Source: Novosphingobium jiangmenense (lineage in GTDB: Bacteria > Pseudomonadota > Alphaproteobacteria > Sphingomonadales > Sphingomonadaceae). Taken from it: 64,000 bases of DNA. The stretch is taken from NCBI RefSeq assembly GCF_015694345.1, contig NZ_JADQDC010000006.1:1-64000 (forward strand). Reading direction: 5' to 3'. A model generated the notes under the pieces. It made no database searches. It worked only from the letters and a program-made list of their open reading frames with translations, and had not been told where the DNA came from. How positions within the stretch are numbered: position 1 is the stretch's first letter; the number at the start of each line of letters is the position of its first letter. Positions 8,295 to 16,733 of this stretch are shown here, piece by piece. Both the position numbers and the translations under genes were made by a program.

Positions 8295-10619
8295 TCAAAA
8301 CCCCCGCGACCACCTCACCGCAACCCCACCATCATCCGGCGCACCGGCAAAATGCCCCGGCTCCCGGCGGAAGAACACCCTGGCCGAGGCATCGCCGCCC
8401 CACAGCGCCGTCGCCCAGGCCAGCTCGGCGTCAAGCTCACGCCCGTTCGGCGCCAGCGACAGCGGCACGCGAGCGAAAGTGGCGCTCTGCGTCGCATAGT
8501 CCCACGCCACTGGCAGGTTCAGTTCCAGCCCGCCGCGCTCCACCCGCAGCGGTTGTGAGACGCGCAAGGCCAGTCGGTCTCCACCCGCCAGCACGCCCTC
8601 GCGCGAAAGATCGACGCTCCACGATGACGAGACCAGCCTTGAACCGCCTGTCGCCACCGCACCGCGGTCGATCCGCGTGAAGCCGAGACTGCCCGTCGCC
8701 CCCAGCGCCCAGCCCCCTCCGGCCTTTGAACGGCCGAACCGCCAGCCAAACCCCGGCGAAACTGTCGCCGTCGTCGCCCCGCCGCCGCCCAGCGCATCGG
8801 CAAAGCGCGCGCCCAGCACCGTGCGCTCCTCGCGCATCAGGCCAAGGCCGAGCCGCCAATCGAGCGCCCCATCCTGCCCGCCATCGAGCGCAAAGCCGAT
8901 CTGCGTCATCCGATCCTCGCGCCGTTCGCGCAACGGATCAGGCCGCACCAGCACGCTGCGCTCCGCCGAAACCGTCAGTCCGAGGCGTCCAAGCCGATAG
9001 CGCGCCGCCATCCCCGTCTCGGGCCGGGTGAACACCCCGCTCGCCACGCCCGCAACAAGGAACTCCGGCTCGTGTCGCTGCTGCAACCGCGCAGTGAGGC
9101 TCTCGGCGCTGACCTTCCAACCCAGCGCCAGATCGAGCGAGCGATCAAGCCGCGTAACCACCGACGACGCCAGAACCCGCGCCTGCTGACGCTCGCCCAG
9201 CGCAAGCCGCAAGGGCACCGCGCCGAAGCGCCGGTCCACCGTGAACGCCAGCGCAAAACCTGAAGCGTCCATCGCCACCGGCCTGCCCCCACCGGCCAGC
9301 GCCTCGTGTAACGGCAGGCGAGACTGCCCGACGCGCAAGCCCGCCGCGAGGTTCAGCTTGTAAGCCCGCTGGTATCCGTCCAGCATCACCGTGCCGAGCG
9401 ATGCCCCGCTCAAGGCATCCCCCATCGCCCCGCTGGTCGTGCCCGCAAGACTATCAAGCGGAACCGCCACTTGCGTCCCTGCCAGCCCTGTCGATCCCTG
9501 CGGCGCAAAGGCCCGCGCAATATCCAGAATGCCGCGCCCGTAAATCGCGTCCGTACCCGTCGCCCCGGCATCGCGCGCGCTGCGCAGCAGCAGGTCGACG
9601 ATCTGCGTGCCCGTGAGGTTCGGAAAGGCCTGTGCCAGCAACGCCACCGCACCCGATACCTGCGGGGCGGCAAAGCTCGTGCCGTTGACGACGGTAACGA
9701 ACGTCCCCTGCGCATTGGTCGTCGTCTTGATCGTGCTGCCTTCATAGACGCAGCAGATCTCCTCGCCCTGTGCCATCAGCACCGATGCGGCCGACGTCCC
9801 GGCCTTGTTGCTGAAATCGGATGCGGCGCCGCTCGAATTGACAGAGCCGACGATGATCACGTTGCCGCTACCTGCCTGCAGCACGGAGACCGCGAACGGA
9901 TCGGGATTGGCAGGATCAATCGCCGGATCGGTGCTCTGGCCCTCGTTCCCTGCCGAGACGATCACGACCACGCCCGCCGAGGCGGCTCTCCCCACGGCGG
10001 CCCGCAAGGTCGCGTTGCCCGGATCGCCCCCCAGCGAAAGGTTGATCACCCGCGCGCCTGCCGCCACCGCGGCATCGATGCCCGCAGCAATGTTCTCGTC
10101 CGAGAAGCTGCAGCCGTCGGTGCCGGAGCACGATCCCGGCGTGTCCGCCCGCAGCATCTGCACCGTCGCGCCCCAGGCGATGCCCATCATGCCTGAATTG
10201 TTGCGCGCCGCCGCCGCCGTCAGCGCAACCTGGGTGCCGTGGTCATCATCGGCATTGACCAGCCCGCGCGAGCCGGCAACGTCGCGGGAGGCTGATGAAA
10301 TCCGACCGGCAAACTCGGTATTCGCGGTGTTGATTCCGGAATCGACGACAGCAATCGTCGTACCCGCACCGGAAGCGCCCGCTTGCCATGCCGTAATCGC
10401 ATTGTGGAGCGAAGGCCCATCGGATCTGCGAAACTCGGCCGTGTCGAAGTTCGTCGCGGTTGGCGTGGGTGTGGGCGCTGGGGCAGGTGTGGGCGTTGGA
10501 GTCGGAGCTGGTGCCGGCGCGGGCGTGCTCGAAACACCCCCGCCTCCTCCGCACCCCGTCAACCCGAAGGCCAGCGCGACAACAGCCACGTGGCCCACCC
10601 CGCGAAATCCCGCCATCAC
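8295..10619 (-). CDS. Autotransporter subtilase (S8 serine protease) with lipoprotein signal
   Basis: The 774-residue protein has a signal peptide ending FGLTGC, a Gly run, and a Pro/Thr/Ala linker (about 32-56). The peptidase S8 domain has catalytic D93 (VVDSG), H127 (DDHGTQVA), oxyanion N225 (SAGNEG) and S315 (NGTSFAAPQ). A C-terminal region of about 270 residues has alternating beta-strand character and ends in an aromatic residue (RWSRGF), typical of an autotransporter barrel. The protease should reach the cell surface through its own barrel and could be lipidated at C23. A Cys pair (C164/C170) lies between the His and Asn motifs. The substrate is unknown. Confidence 0.88.
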   Translation of the reverse strand: MMAGFRGVGHVAVVALAFGLTGCGGGGGVSSTPAPAPAPTPTPTPAPAPTPTPTATNFDTAEFRRSDGPSLHNAITAWQAGASGAGTTIAVVDSGINTANTEFAGRISSASRDVAGSRGLVNADDDHGTQVALTAAAARNNSGMMGIAWGATVQMLRADTPGSCSGTDGCSFSDENIAAGIDAAVAAGARVINLSLGGDPGNATLRAAVGRAASAGVVVIVSAGNEGQSTDPAIDPANPDPFAVSVLQAGSGNVIIVGSVNSSGAASDFSNKAGTSAASVLMAQGEEICCVYEGSTIKTTTNAQGTFVTVVNGTSFAAPQVSGAVALLAQAFPNLTGTQIVDLLLRSARDAGATGTDAIYGRGILDIARAFAPQGSTGLAGTQVAVPLDSLAGTTSGAMGDALSGASLGTVMLDGYQRAYKLNLAAGLRVGQSRLPLHEALAGGGRPVAMDASGFALAFTVDRRFGAVPLRLALGERQQARVLASSVVTRLDRSLDLALGWKVSAESLTARLQQRHEPEFLVAGVASGVFTRPETGMAARYRLGRLGLTVSAERSVLVRPDPLRERREDRMTQIGFALDGGQDGALDWRLGLGLMREERTVLGARFADALGGGGATTATVSPGFGWRFGRSKAGGGWALGATGSLGFTRIDRGAVATGGSRLVSSSWSVDLSREGVLAGGDRLALRVSQPLRVERGGLELNLPVAWDYATQSATFARVPLSLAPNGRELDAELAWATALWGGDASARVFFRREPGHFAGAPDDGGVAVRWSRGF

Positions 10620-10675
10620 CGCACCTTAGCTTCGGTAGCCTTGTCCAAGTCTTGCTGATAACGCCGGAGGGGTAA

Positions 10676-11401
10676 ATGCCGAATGACACAGTTCCGGACT
10701 GGAATACGCAAATGGCCTTCGATCCCACTATCGTCGATTGCTGGATCTTCGATCTCGACAACACGCTGTATCCGCCCTCCACCCGCCTGTTCGACCAGAT
10801 CGACCAGCGGATGGGCCTGTTCATCCAGCAGTTGCTCGGATGCGACGCCATGGAAGCGCGGCGCGTGCAGAAGCTGTACTTCCATGATCACGGCACCACG
10901 CTGTCCGGCCTGATGCACTACCACGCCACCGATCCGCACGATTTCCTCGGCTTCGTCCACGATATCGACATGAGCCCGCTGGCCGCAGCGCCACGCCTTG
11001 CCGACAGGCTCGCCGCGCTGCCGGGCCGCAAGGTCCTCTTCACCAACGGCGACGATGCCTATGCCGCCAAGGTGCTGGCAGCGCTCGATCTTTCAGGCAG
11101 CTTCGAAGCGATGTGGGACATCCATGCGATGGCCTACAAGCCCAAGCCCGAACTGTCCGCCTACACCGGCATGATCGAGGCTTTTGGCATTACCCCCGAA
11201 ACCTCCGTCTTCGTCGAGGACATGGCCCGCAACCTCGCCCCGGCCAAGGCGCTCGGCATGCAGACGGTGTGGCTGGATCTCGCCACCGATTGGGGCGATC
11301 GCGCCAAGGACGACGCCGCCATCGACGTAGTCAGCGATGACGTCGCGGCGTGGCTCGATCATACGATTGCGGCGCTTGCCGATCCGGCATCGCTGGGCTA
11401 G
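10676..11401 (+). CDS. HAD-family pyrimidine 5'-nucleotidase-like phosphatase
   Basis: The 241-residue protein carries HAD motif I as FDLDNTLYP with nucleophile D26 and acid D28, motif II in LFTNGDD, a lysine in YKPKPE, and motif IV in [10 protein letters not shown]. This pattern and length match the pyrimidine 5'-nucleotidase (SDT1/PpnN-type HAD) group. Members dephosphorylate UMP, CMP or related monophosphates. GGAGGGG lies about six bases upstream of the ATG at 10676 and supports that start. The gene is directly followed by dapD, 46 bases on, an arrangement common in alphaproteobacteria. Confidence 0.82.
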   Translation: MPNDTVPDWNTQMAFDPTIVDCWIFDLDNTLYPPSTRLFDQIDQRMGLFIQQLLGCDAMEARRVQKLYFHDHGTTLSGLMHYHATDPHDFLGFVHDIDMSPLAAAPRLADRLAALPGRKVLFTNGDDAYAAKVLAALDLSGSFEAMWDIHAMAYKPKPELSAYTGMIEAFGITPETSVFVEDMARNLAPAKALGMQTVWLDLATDWGDRAKDDAAIDVVSDDVAAWLDHTIAALADPASLG

Positions 11402-11447
11402 TCGCCACGCAACTTTGTTCCATACCCGACCGCCACGGAGAAACGCC

Positions 11448-12284
11448 ATGACCGCCCAGCTGCAAGCCGCCATCGAAGCCGCCTGGGAAGACCGCGCCAA
11501 TGTCACCCCGGCCAGCGATGCCGTGCGCGAAGTGGTCGAAGCCGCGCTCGAGCTGCTTGACAGCGGCAAGGCCCGCGCCGCCGAGAAGGTGAACGGCGAA
11601 TGGCAGGTCAACCAGTGGCTCAAGAAGGCCGTCCTGCTCTCGTTCCGTCTCAATGACAACGCCGTGATCGAGAACGGCTCGGGCGGCGCACCTGCCTTTG
11701 ACAAGGTGCCCTCGAAGTTCGCCGGCTGGGACGATGCCCGCTTCCGCGATGCCGGTTTCCGCGTCGTCCCCGGCGCCGTGGCGCGCAAGGGCGCACACAT
11801 CGCCAAGGGCGTGGTGCTGATGCCGAGCTTCGTTAACATCGGCGCCTTCGTCGATGAAAGCACGATGGTCGACACCTGGGCGACGGTCGGCTCCTGCGCC
11901 CAGATCGGCAAGAACGTCCACATCTCGGGCGGCGCCGGCATCGGCGGCGTGCTCGAACCGCTTCAGGCTGGCCCGGTCATCATCGAGGACGGCGCGTTCA
12001 TCGGCGCCCGTTCGGAAGTGGCCGAAGGCGTGATCGTCGGCGAAGGCGCGGTGCTGTCGATGGGCGTCTACCTCGGCGCGTCGACCAAGATCGTCGACCG
12101 CGCCACGGGCGAAGTCCACATCGGCCGCGTCCCGCCCTATGCCGTCGTCGTCCCCGGCGCGATGCCCGGCAAGCCGCTGCCCGATGGCACCCCCGGCCCC
12201 TCGCTTTACTGCGCCGTCATCGTCAAGACGGTCGACGCGCAGACCCGCAGCAAGACCGGGATCAACGAACTCCTGCGCGATTGA
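11448..12284 (+). CDS. dapD: Tetrahydrodipicolinate N-succinyltransferase
   Basis: DapD adds succinyl from succinyl-CoA to tetrahydrodipicolinate in the succinylase branch of lysine and diaminopimelate synthesis. The 278-residue product has an alpha-helical N-terminal domain followed by hexapeptide repeats forming a left-handed beta-helix ([46 protein letters not shown]). VLLSFRL and GVLEPLQA are diagnostic. The ATG at 11448 has GGAG upstream and gives the family length. A stem-loop follows at 12305-12336. Confidence 0.95.
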   Translation: MTAQLQAAIEAAWEDRANVTPASDAVREVVEAALELLDSGKARAAEKVNGEWQVNQWLKKAVLLSFRLNDNAVIENGSGGAPAFDKVPSKFAGWDDARFRDAGFRVVPGAVARKGAHIAKGVVLMPSFVNIGAFVDESTMVDTWATVGSCAQIGKNVHISGGAGIGGVLEPLQAGPVIIEDGAFIGARSEVAEGVIVGEGAVLSMGVYLGASTKIVDRATGEVHIGRVPPYAVVVPGAMPGKPLPDGTPGPSLYCAVIVKTVDAQTRSKTGINELLRD

Positions 12285-12304
12285 TTCACCCAGGTTAACC
12301 CTCA

Positions 12305-12336
12305 TTCCGGTCCTGTCCATGCGGGCAAGACCGGAA
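12305..12336 (+). terminator. Stem-loop downstream of dapD
   Basis: TTCCGGTC (12305-12312) pairs perfectly with GACCGGAA (12329-12336) around a 16-base loop. There is no T-run after it, so it is terminator-like rather than a canonical intrinsic terminator. Confidence 0.45.
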
Positions 12337-12395
12337 CGTGCCGCTTCCCCGCGCGTAGACTCCGCAATCACGGTTCTACCGAAAGGAGAAGCGCC

Positions 12396-12554
12396 ATGGA
12401 ACGCCAAGGCGAAGAAACGCACATCACCACAAACGAGGCGCGCGGCGGCGAAGGCCTCAACGTGGTTCGCTGGGTCCTGCTGATCAGCCTGGTCCTCGCG
12501 ATCGGTGCATTGACGATCATCTGGGTCACCGGGGCACTCACGACGCCCCAGTAA
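12396..12554 (+). CDS. 52-aa single-helix membrane peptide
   Basis: An ATG at 12396 preceded by AAAGGAGAA encodes 52 residues: a polar N-terminus (MERQGEETHITTNEARGG) followed by one transmembrane helix (WVLLISLVLAIGALTIIWVT) and a short tail ending TTPQ. The strong ribosome-binding site and clean soluble-then-helix layout make it a real gene. No family was recognised. It lies 19 bases upstream of the 2H-like gene and could head that small-gene operon. Confidence 0.65.
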   Translation: MERQGEETHITTNEARGGEGLNVVRWVLLISLVLAIGALTIIWVTGALTTPQ

Positions 12555-12573
12555 CCGCATTATCGGGGGCGGC

Positions 12574-12927
12574 ATGACACTGGGATGGAAGCTGGACCGG
12601 GACCAGCGCGACACCCTGCTTGCCGCCCTTCCCCCGCGCTATGAGATCGCGGTGGCGGACCATGTAACCTTGTCAGTCTCGGGAACCGGCCTTCCTGATC
12701 CGGTGTCGACAGCACAAATCATCGGACGTGCCGATGACGGCTCAGGCGTCGAAGCCTATGTCGTCGCCATCGACGGAACCACGCACCGCCCTGGCGGCGG
12801 CACATGGCACATTACCTGGTCCCTTGCCGAAGGCCGCGCGGCAAAGGAAAGCAACGACGTCATCGCAGCGCTGGGCTGGACCAGCGTTCCTGCGATCTCC
12901 CTCAAGCTTACGCCCGCGCACTGGTGA
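12574..12927 (+). CDS. Conserved hypothetical with two HxT motifs (2H-phosphoesterase-like?)
   Basis: The 117-residue soluble protein contains H30-V-T-L-S and H79-I-T-W-S. Two H-x-T/S-hydrophobic motifs are the hallmark of 2H phosphoesterases such as LigT and cyclic phosphodiesterases. Spacing here is 49 residues, shorter than the usual 80-90, so the assignment is inference only. Other features are an ADDGSGVEAYVVAIDG strand region and a Gly-rich loop (RPGGGTW) before the second motif. The stop codon is followed in overlap by a possible GTG start (12924) for the cupin gene. Confidence 0.6.
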   Translation: MTLGWKLDRDQRDTLLAALPPRYEIAVADHVTLSVSGTGLPDPVSTAQIIGRADDGSGVEAYVVAIDGTTHRPGGGTWHITWSLAEGRAAKESNDVIAALGWTSVPAISLKLTPAHW

Positions 12928-12962
12928 TTGACACAGCCCCCCTGCCGCGCAACCGTCCGCCG

Positions 12963-13397
12963 ATGCCAACCGCGCAAGACATCATCGCCGCGCTGAATCT
13001 GTCGCAACACCCCGAAGGCGGCTGGTTTCGCGAGACCTGGCGCGCTTCTGCAGCCGATGGCGAACGCGCCCCCAGCACCGCGATCCTGTTCCTGTTGCCA
13101 GCGGGGGAACGCTCGCACTGGCACGCCGTCGATGCCGACGAGATCTGGATCTGGCAGTCGGGCGACCCGCTGGCGCTACACATCGCGCCCGATGAAGCGA
13201 CAGCGCCGACCACGCATCATCTGGGCAGCAATCCTGCAACCCACAGCTTTCAGGGCGTCGTCCCCGCAGGCCAATGGCAGGCTGCCGAACCGCTCCCGGG
13301 CGATCATGGTTACGCGCTCGTATCGTGCATCGTCGCGCCCGGGTTCGATTTCAGCGGGTTCACGCTCGCCCCGCCGGGCTGGGAGCCGGGCGCATGA
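12963..13397 (+). CDS. Cupin-superfamily DUF985 protein
   Basis: The 144-residue product starts MPTAQDIIAALNLSQHPEGG and contains the DUF985 features PEGGWFRETWR, STAILFLLPAGERSHWHAVDADEIW, a cupin metal-binding region with HWH, and the late SCIVAPGFDFSGF segment. The cupin barrel may act on a sugar or small metabolite; the reaction is unknown. The ATG at 12963 aligns with the usual family N-terminus. A GTG at 12924 overlapping the previous stop would add 13 residues. It overlaps the next gene by four bases (ATGA). Confidence 0.83.
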   Translation: MPTAQDIIAALNLSQHPEGGWFRETWRASAADGERAPSTAILFLLPAGERSHWHAVDADEIWIWQSGDPLALHIAPDEATAPTTHHLGSNPATHSFQGVVPAGQWQAAEPLPGDHGYALVSCIVAPGFDFSGFTLAPPGWEPGA

Positions 13398-13798
13398 CCC
13401 GGCAAGTCGTCCGCTGGATACTGGCGCTGTTCTACTTTGCCGCGGGCATCATTCACATCGCCGCTCCCGCGCCGTTCCTGACGATCACGCCGTCGTGGGT
13501 TCCCGCACCGCAAGCGGTGGTGTTTTGGACAGGCATAGCCGAACTGCTCGGCGCCATCGGCCTCGCCCAAGGCATGTCCCTGCCGCTGCGCCGCGCGGCG
13601 GCGACAGGCCTCGCGCTCTACGCCGTCTGTGTCTTTCCGGCGAACATCAACCACTTTGCGCTCGACATGGCCAAGCCCGGCCACGGCGCAGGCCTCGCCT
13701 ATCACGTCCCGCGCATGTTCGCGCAACCGCTGCTCGTCTGGCTCGCGCTGTGGACCGGTGGCGTCACCGATTGGCCGTGGCAGCCGCGGACCCGATAG
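13394..13798 (+). CDS. DoxX-like four-helix membrane protein
   Basis: The 134-residue protein has four hydrophobic segments (WILALFYFAAGIIHI, VVFWTGIAELLGAIGLA, AATGLALYAVCVFPANI, PLLVWLALWTG). The FYFAAGIIH and FPANINHF elements are characteristic of DoxX/DoxD-like small membrane proteins. The function in this context is unknown. Translation starts inside the stop codon of the DUF985 gene (ATGA), so the two are coupled. The TauE-like gene follows five bases after its stop. Confidence 0.78.
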   Translation: MTRQVVRWILALFYFAAGIIHIAAPAPFLTITPSWVPAPQAVVFWTGIAELLGAIGLAQGMSLPLRRAAATGLALYAVCVFPANINHFALDMAKPGHGAGLAYHVPRMFAQPLLVWLALWTGGVTDWPWQPRTR

Positions 13799-13803
13799 AC
13801 CCC

Positions 13804-14553
13804 ATGCTCCTTTCCGATCCTGCAACTCTCGCCGCCTGCGCGGTGGCTGTTATTCTCGTCGGCATGGCCAAGGGCGGCTTTTCCGGCCTCGGCGCCCTTG
13901 GCACGCCCGTCGCCGCGCTAGTCCTGCCGCCATCGATTGCCGCAGCCATCCTCCTGCCCATCCTGATCGTGCAGGACGTGGTCAGCGTGTGGTCCTTCCG
14001 CCATGCGTGGGACAAGTGGATCGTCGGCTGGATGCTGCCCGGCGCGGTTGTCGGCATCGGCATCGGCTGGGCAATAGCCGCGAGCGTCGACGAGAAAGCG
14101 CTGATGGGCGTACTCGGCGGCATCACCCTGCTGTTCGGCCTTTATCGCCTGTGGATCGAGCGCGGCAATCGCGTCGTCGCAGCGTCAACGTCGCCGGGGT
14201 GGGTCGGTGCGCTGTTCGGCATGGCCACCGGCTTCACCAGCCAGGTCGCCCACGCCGGAGGCCCGCCGTTCCAGATGTGGGTCACACCCCGCAAGCTGCC
14301 GCATCTGACTTACGCCGGCACCAATAGCATTCTTTTCGCCGCGATCAACTGGCTGAAAGTGCCGAGCTACGTCATGCTTGGCGCCTTCACCCATGACGTG
14401 CTGGTCGCCGCAGCCCTGCTCGTCCCCCTCGCCATCGTCACCACCCTGATCTCGGTCCGCGTGGTCCGCGTGCTCAAGCCGGAGCGCTTCTACACCATCA
14501 TCTACCTGCTCATGGTCATGCTCGGCGGCAAACTCATGATCGACTCGCTTTAA
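13804..14553 (+). CDS. TauE/SafE-family membrane transporter
   Basis: The 249-residue integral membrane protein has about seven to eight hydrophobic helices. It carries the family repeat pattern: GMAKGGFSGLGALGTPVAAL near the N-terminus and MATGFTSQVAHAGGPPFQMW in the second half. TauE/SafE proteins export sulfite, sulfoacetate or other small organic anions. The substrate here is unknown. The ATG at 13804 is the first in-frame start after the DoxX-like gene and avoids any overlap. Confidence 0.85.
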   Translation: MLLSDPATLAACAVAVILVGMAKGGFSGLGALGTPVAALVLPPSIAAAILLPILIVQDVVSVWSFRHAWDKWIVGWMLPGAVVGIGIGWAIAASVDEKALMGVLGGITLLFGLYRLWIERGNRVVAASTSPGWVGALFGMATGFTSQVAHAGGPPFQMWVTPRKLPHLTYAGTNSILFAAINWLKVPSYVMLGAFTHDVLVAAALLVPLAIVTTLISVRVVRVLKPERFYTIIYLLMVMLGGKLMIDSL

Positions 14554-14606
14554 TCCACGCAACCTGCCACGGGGACCCGACAAGGGAACGCAACGGGGTA
14601 TTGGGC

Positions 14607-14909
14607 ATGAGCGACGACGATTACGTCTATGACGAGGACAGCGGTGAATGGATGCCGGCGTCCGAACTCGCGGCAAAGCAGGCTGCGGCAAGCACGGTTG
14701 AAGTGCGCGATGCCGTGGGCAACCTGCTTGCCGATGGCGATCAGGTCACGCTGATCAAGGACCTCGAGGTCAAGGGCGCGGGGCAGACGCTCAAGCAGGG
14801 TACGCTGATCAAGTCGATCCGCCTCACCGGGGACCCGCAGGAGATCGACTGCAAGTACCCCGGCATCAAGGGCCTCGTCCTGCGCGCGGAATTCGTGCGC
14901 AAGCGTTGA
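14607..14909 (+). CDS. PhnA/YjdM-type protein (C-terminal domain)
   Basis: The 100-residue protein has an acidic N-terminus (MSDDDYVYDEDSGEW), then the PhnA-type domain: VRDAVGNLLADGDQVTLIKDL, VKGAGQTLKQGT, IKSIRL and IDCKYPGIKGLVLRAEFV. The usual N-terminal zinc ribbon of YjdM is replaced by the short acidic segment. The name alkylphosphonate utilization protein is historical; the biochemical role is not established. The ATG at 14607 is preferred over a TTG at 14601. It converges on the DUF4142 gene. Confidence 0.82.
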   Translation: MSDDDYVYDEDSGEWMPASELAAKQAAASTVEVRDAVGNLLADGDQVTLIKDLEVKGAGQTLKQGTLIKSIRLTGDPQEIDCKYPGIKGLVLRAEFVRKR

Positions 14910-14913
14910 GCCA

Positions 14914-15513
14914 TCACGGCAAGCGGCGCGCGTGTTCCAGATGCTGGCTCACGACTTGCGCCGTCTTGCCCGCAAGATCCATAAGCGGCTTGGCATCGCC
15001 GCTTTGCGAATAGGTCTGGAGCATCGCCAGGGCCTTCTCGTGCGCCGCCACCTGCTGGCGGGCATAGACATCTGCTGCCTGAGCCTTCGGCGCCGCCTTG
15101 AGTTCGGCCAGCATCGCCTGCTGATCCGCCGTCATGTCGGGCGTGTCGTCCAGCTTCACCTTGTCGACCTGACCGATCGCCTTGCGCAGATCGTTCGAGG
15201 ATGCCTGGTGGTCCTTGATCATCATCTGCGCAAAGTCGCGCACAGCGCCGGTTGCGCCGGCCGACTGGACGGTCTTTGCGCTTTCCAGTTCGAAGCGGTC
15301 GCTCGCCGCCATGGCGTCGGCAAAGGCCTGCCCGGTGAGTGGCAGTTCCGTGCCCGCCACCGCGCCAGACGCATCCGGCGGTGCTATGCTGGCCGTTGCC
15401 GCCGCACTGTCGTCAGCTGCCGTTGTGGACGGTGCCGAGGCATCATCATCACGATTGCTGCACGCGCCCAGCAGAAGGGCGGGCAGCAGGAACAAGGGGG
15501 CACGAACAGCCAT
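14914..15513 (-). CDS. DUF4142-domain lipoprotein
   Basis: The 199-residue protein begins MAVRAPLFLLPALLLGACSN, a lipoprotein signal with the lipid-attachment Cys at 17. A low-complexity Ala/Ser/Asp/Thr linker follows. The helical DUF4142 domain (FADAMAASDRFELESAKTV, RDFAQMMIKDHQASSNDL, VAAHEKALAMLQTYS) is a ferritin-like four-helix fold. Members are periplasmic proteins of unknown function, often stress-related. CCGGAG is placed well for the ATG at 15513. Its stop lies four bases from the stop of the PhnA-like gene. Confidence 0.85.
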   Translation of the reverse strand: MAVRAPLFLLPALLLGACSNRDDDASAPSTTAADDSAAATASIAPPDASGAVAGTELPLTGQAFADAMAASDRFELESAKTVQSAGATGAVRDFAQMMIKDHQASSNDLRKAIGQVDKVKLDDTPDMTADQQAMLAELKAAPKAQAADVYARQQVAAHEKALAMLQTYSQSGDAKPLMDLAGKTAQVVSQHLEHARRLP

Positions 15514-15862
15514 GGCATACTCCGGATCACGAAATGGCCGGGCGCAACACGCCTGCCATCGGGACAGCCGGAAGCAGCAGGCCACGTCGCCGTTCCCGAT
15601 CCGGGATGAACTGCCGCCAAGTCCGGTCGAGTCGAGCGCGCGGCTTATAAAATGTTATGCATGATTACGTATGAACGGGCAGGTCACCCGGCCTCTCCCC
15701 TCGCCAACGCCTTGTTAAATCGAGGAAACCATCCCGATTGCATATCTTGCAACTGACAGGACGGCAAATACAATTGCCGCACTGCACACGATTAGTATGC
15801 TGCACCGCAACAAGATAAGGGTGCTGAAGGCAATTTTTCCTTATCTTCCAGGAGACATTGCC
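15514..15862. other. 349-base gap with 5' UTR hairpin
   Basis: No gene was recognised between the divergent DUF4142 gene and the small secreted protein gene. The segment is relatively AT-rich, with stretches such as TTATAAAATGTTATGCATGATTA near 15645 suggesting promoter activity, though no promoter could be fixed. The hairpin at 15812-15847 is described separately. Confidence 0.5.
15812..15847 (+). promoter_or_regulatory. Leader hairpin just upstream of the small secreted protein gene
   Basis: AAGATAAGG (15812-15820) is perfectly complementary to CCTTATCTT (15839-15847). The Shine-Dalgarno AGGAG begins two bases after the stem (15850), so the hairpin could affect ribosome access or mRNA stability. 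Confidence 0.45.
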
Positions 15863-16150
15863 ATGTTCAAGACTTTCCTCGCCGCAGCTGCCGCTGTCCT
15901 CGTCGCCACCCCGGTGTTCGCTGCCGAACCCGAAACCGGCTCGTTCACCTACCAGGGCGTGAAGTACGACTACACCGCCGAGCAGCAGGGCGACATCAAG
16001 GTTCTCAAGGGCTCGGCCTATGCCGGCAAGGTGCCCTTCGAACTGAAGGTTACCAAGCGCACCGTCACCGGCCGCTTCAACGGTCGCCCGGTCACCTTCG
16101 ACGTCAAGGACGTCAAGAAGATCACGAGCAAGGCCGCTGCCAACGATTGA
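15863..16150 (+). CDS. Small secreted protein, unknown function
   Basis: The 95-residue product has a clear Sec signal (MFKTFLAAAAAVLVATPVFA, cleavage after AFA or FAA). The mature part is about 75 residues and rich in Lys, Val and Thr (FTYQGVKYDYTAEQQGD, TGRFNGRPVTFDVKDVKKI). No family was recognised. The start is supported by AGGAG seven to eight bases upstream, and codon use is strongly biased to preferred GC-ending codons, which suggests high expression. A terminator-like hairpin follows at 16258-16290. Confidence 0.72.
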   Translation: MFKTFLAAAAAVLVATPVFAAEPETGSFTYQGVKYDYTAEQQGDIKVLKGSAYAGKVPFELKVTKRTVTGRFNGRPVTFDVKDVKKITSKAAAND

Positions 16151-16257
16151 CTGCCCCGCAACACGGGAAGGCCCGGTAGCCCGGCGCTACAGCGCCAGCT
16201 TGCCACCAGCGGCTCACCCGTGAGCAAGGCCAGCTTCGTGCTGCACCGATAGACAGG

Positions 16258-16290
16258 AAGGGCGCTTCCATCGCGGGAGCGCCCTTTCTG
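16258..16290 (+). terminator. Intrinsic-type terminator
   Basis: AAGGGCGCT (16258-16266) pairs with AGCGCCCTT (16278-16286), followed by TTCTG. It ends the transcript of the small secreted protein gene about 110 bases downstream of its stop. Confidence 0.65.
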
Positions 16291-16355
16291 CTGTCGATAA
16301 ACAAACGCTAAGCATTTCCCCTTATGGTTCTCCCGGGTTCGAGAGGGAGGATCAC

Positions 16356-16670
16356 ATGTTTGCCATTGCCCGCGCGGTCGTGCGCCATCCGTTACCGGTC
16401 GTCTGCGTTGTCGGCGTCATCGGCTTTCTGGCGATGGGCCAGTCCGAGAAGGACAAGCCCGCCGATCCCTGGTCCGCCCAGCCAGTCGTGGCCCAGGCCG
16501 AAGACGGCGCGAAGGACTCGATGATCTCGCAAGCGGTTGATTCCGCAGCAGACTATGTCGAGAAGGCCGACAGCACCGGGACTGTGTCCAAGGTGCGCGG
16601 CACGGTCGAGACCACGGCCAGCAGCTTGGACGATTCCGCAGGCAAGGTCGCCAAAGCCACCGGCAACTGA
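16356..16670 (+). CDS. Small membrane-anchored hypothetical protein
   Basis: The 104-residue product has one N-terminal transmembrane or signal-anchor helix (PLPVVCVVGVIGFLAMG) and then a polar region rich in Ala, Ser, Asp and Lys with repeated short amphipathic stretches (MISQAVDSAADYVEKA, TVETTASSLDDSAGKVAKA). Such a tail resembles small stress or envelope proteins, but no family was recognised. GGAGG lies six bases upstream of the ATG. The next gene follows on the same strand. Confidence 0.6.
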   Translation: MFAIARAVVRHPLPVVCVVGVIGFLAMGQSEKDKPADPWSAQPVVAQAEDGAKDSMISQAVDSAADYVEKADSTGTVSKVRGTVETTASSLDDSAGKVAKATGN

Positions 16671-16733
16671 CGCCGGAACCGGGTCTGCCGTCCTGCATTC
16701 CTTCCCCCGAGGAGGGAAACAGGAGCCGGACCC

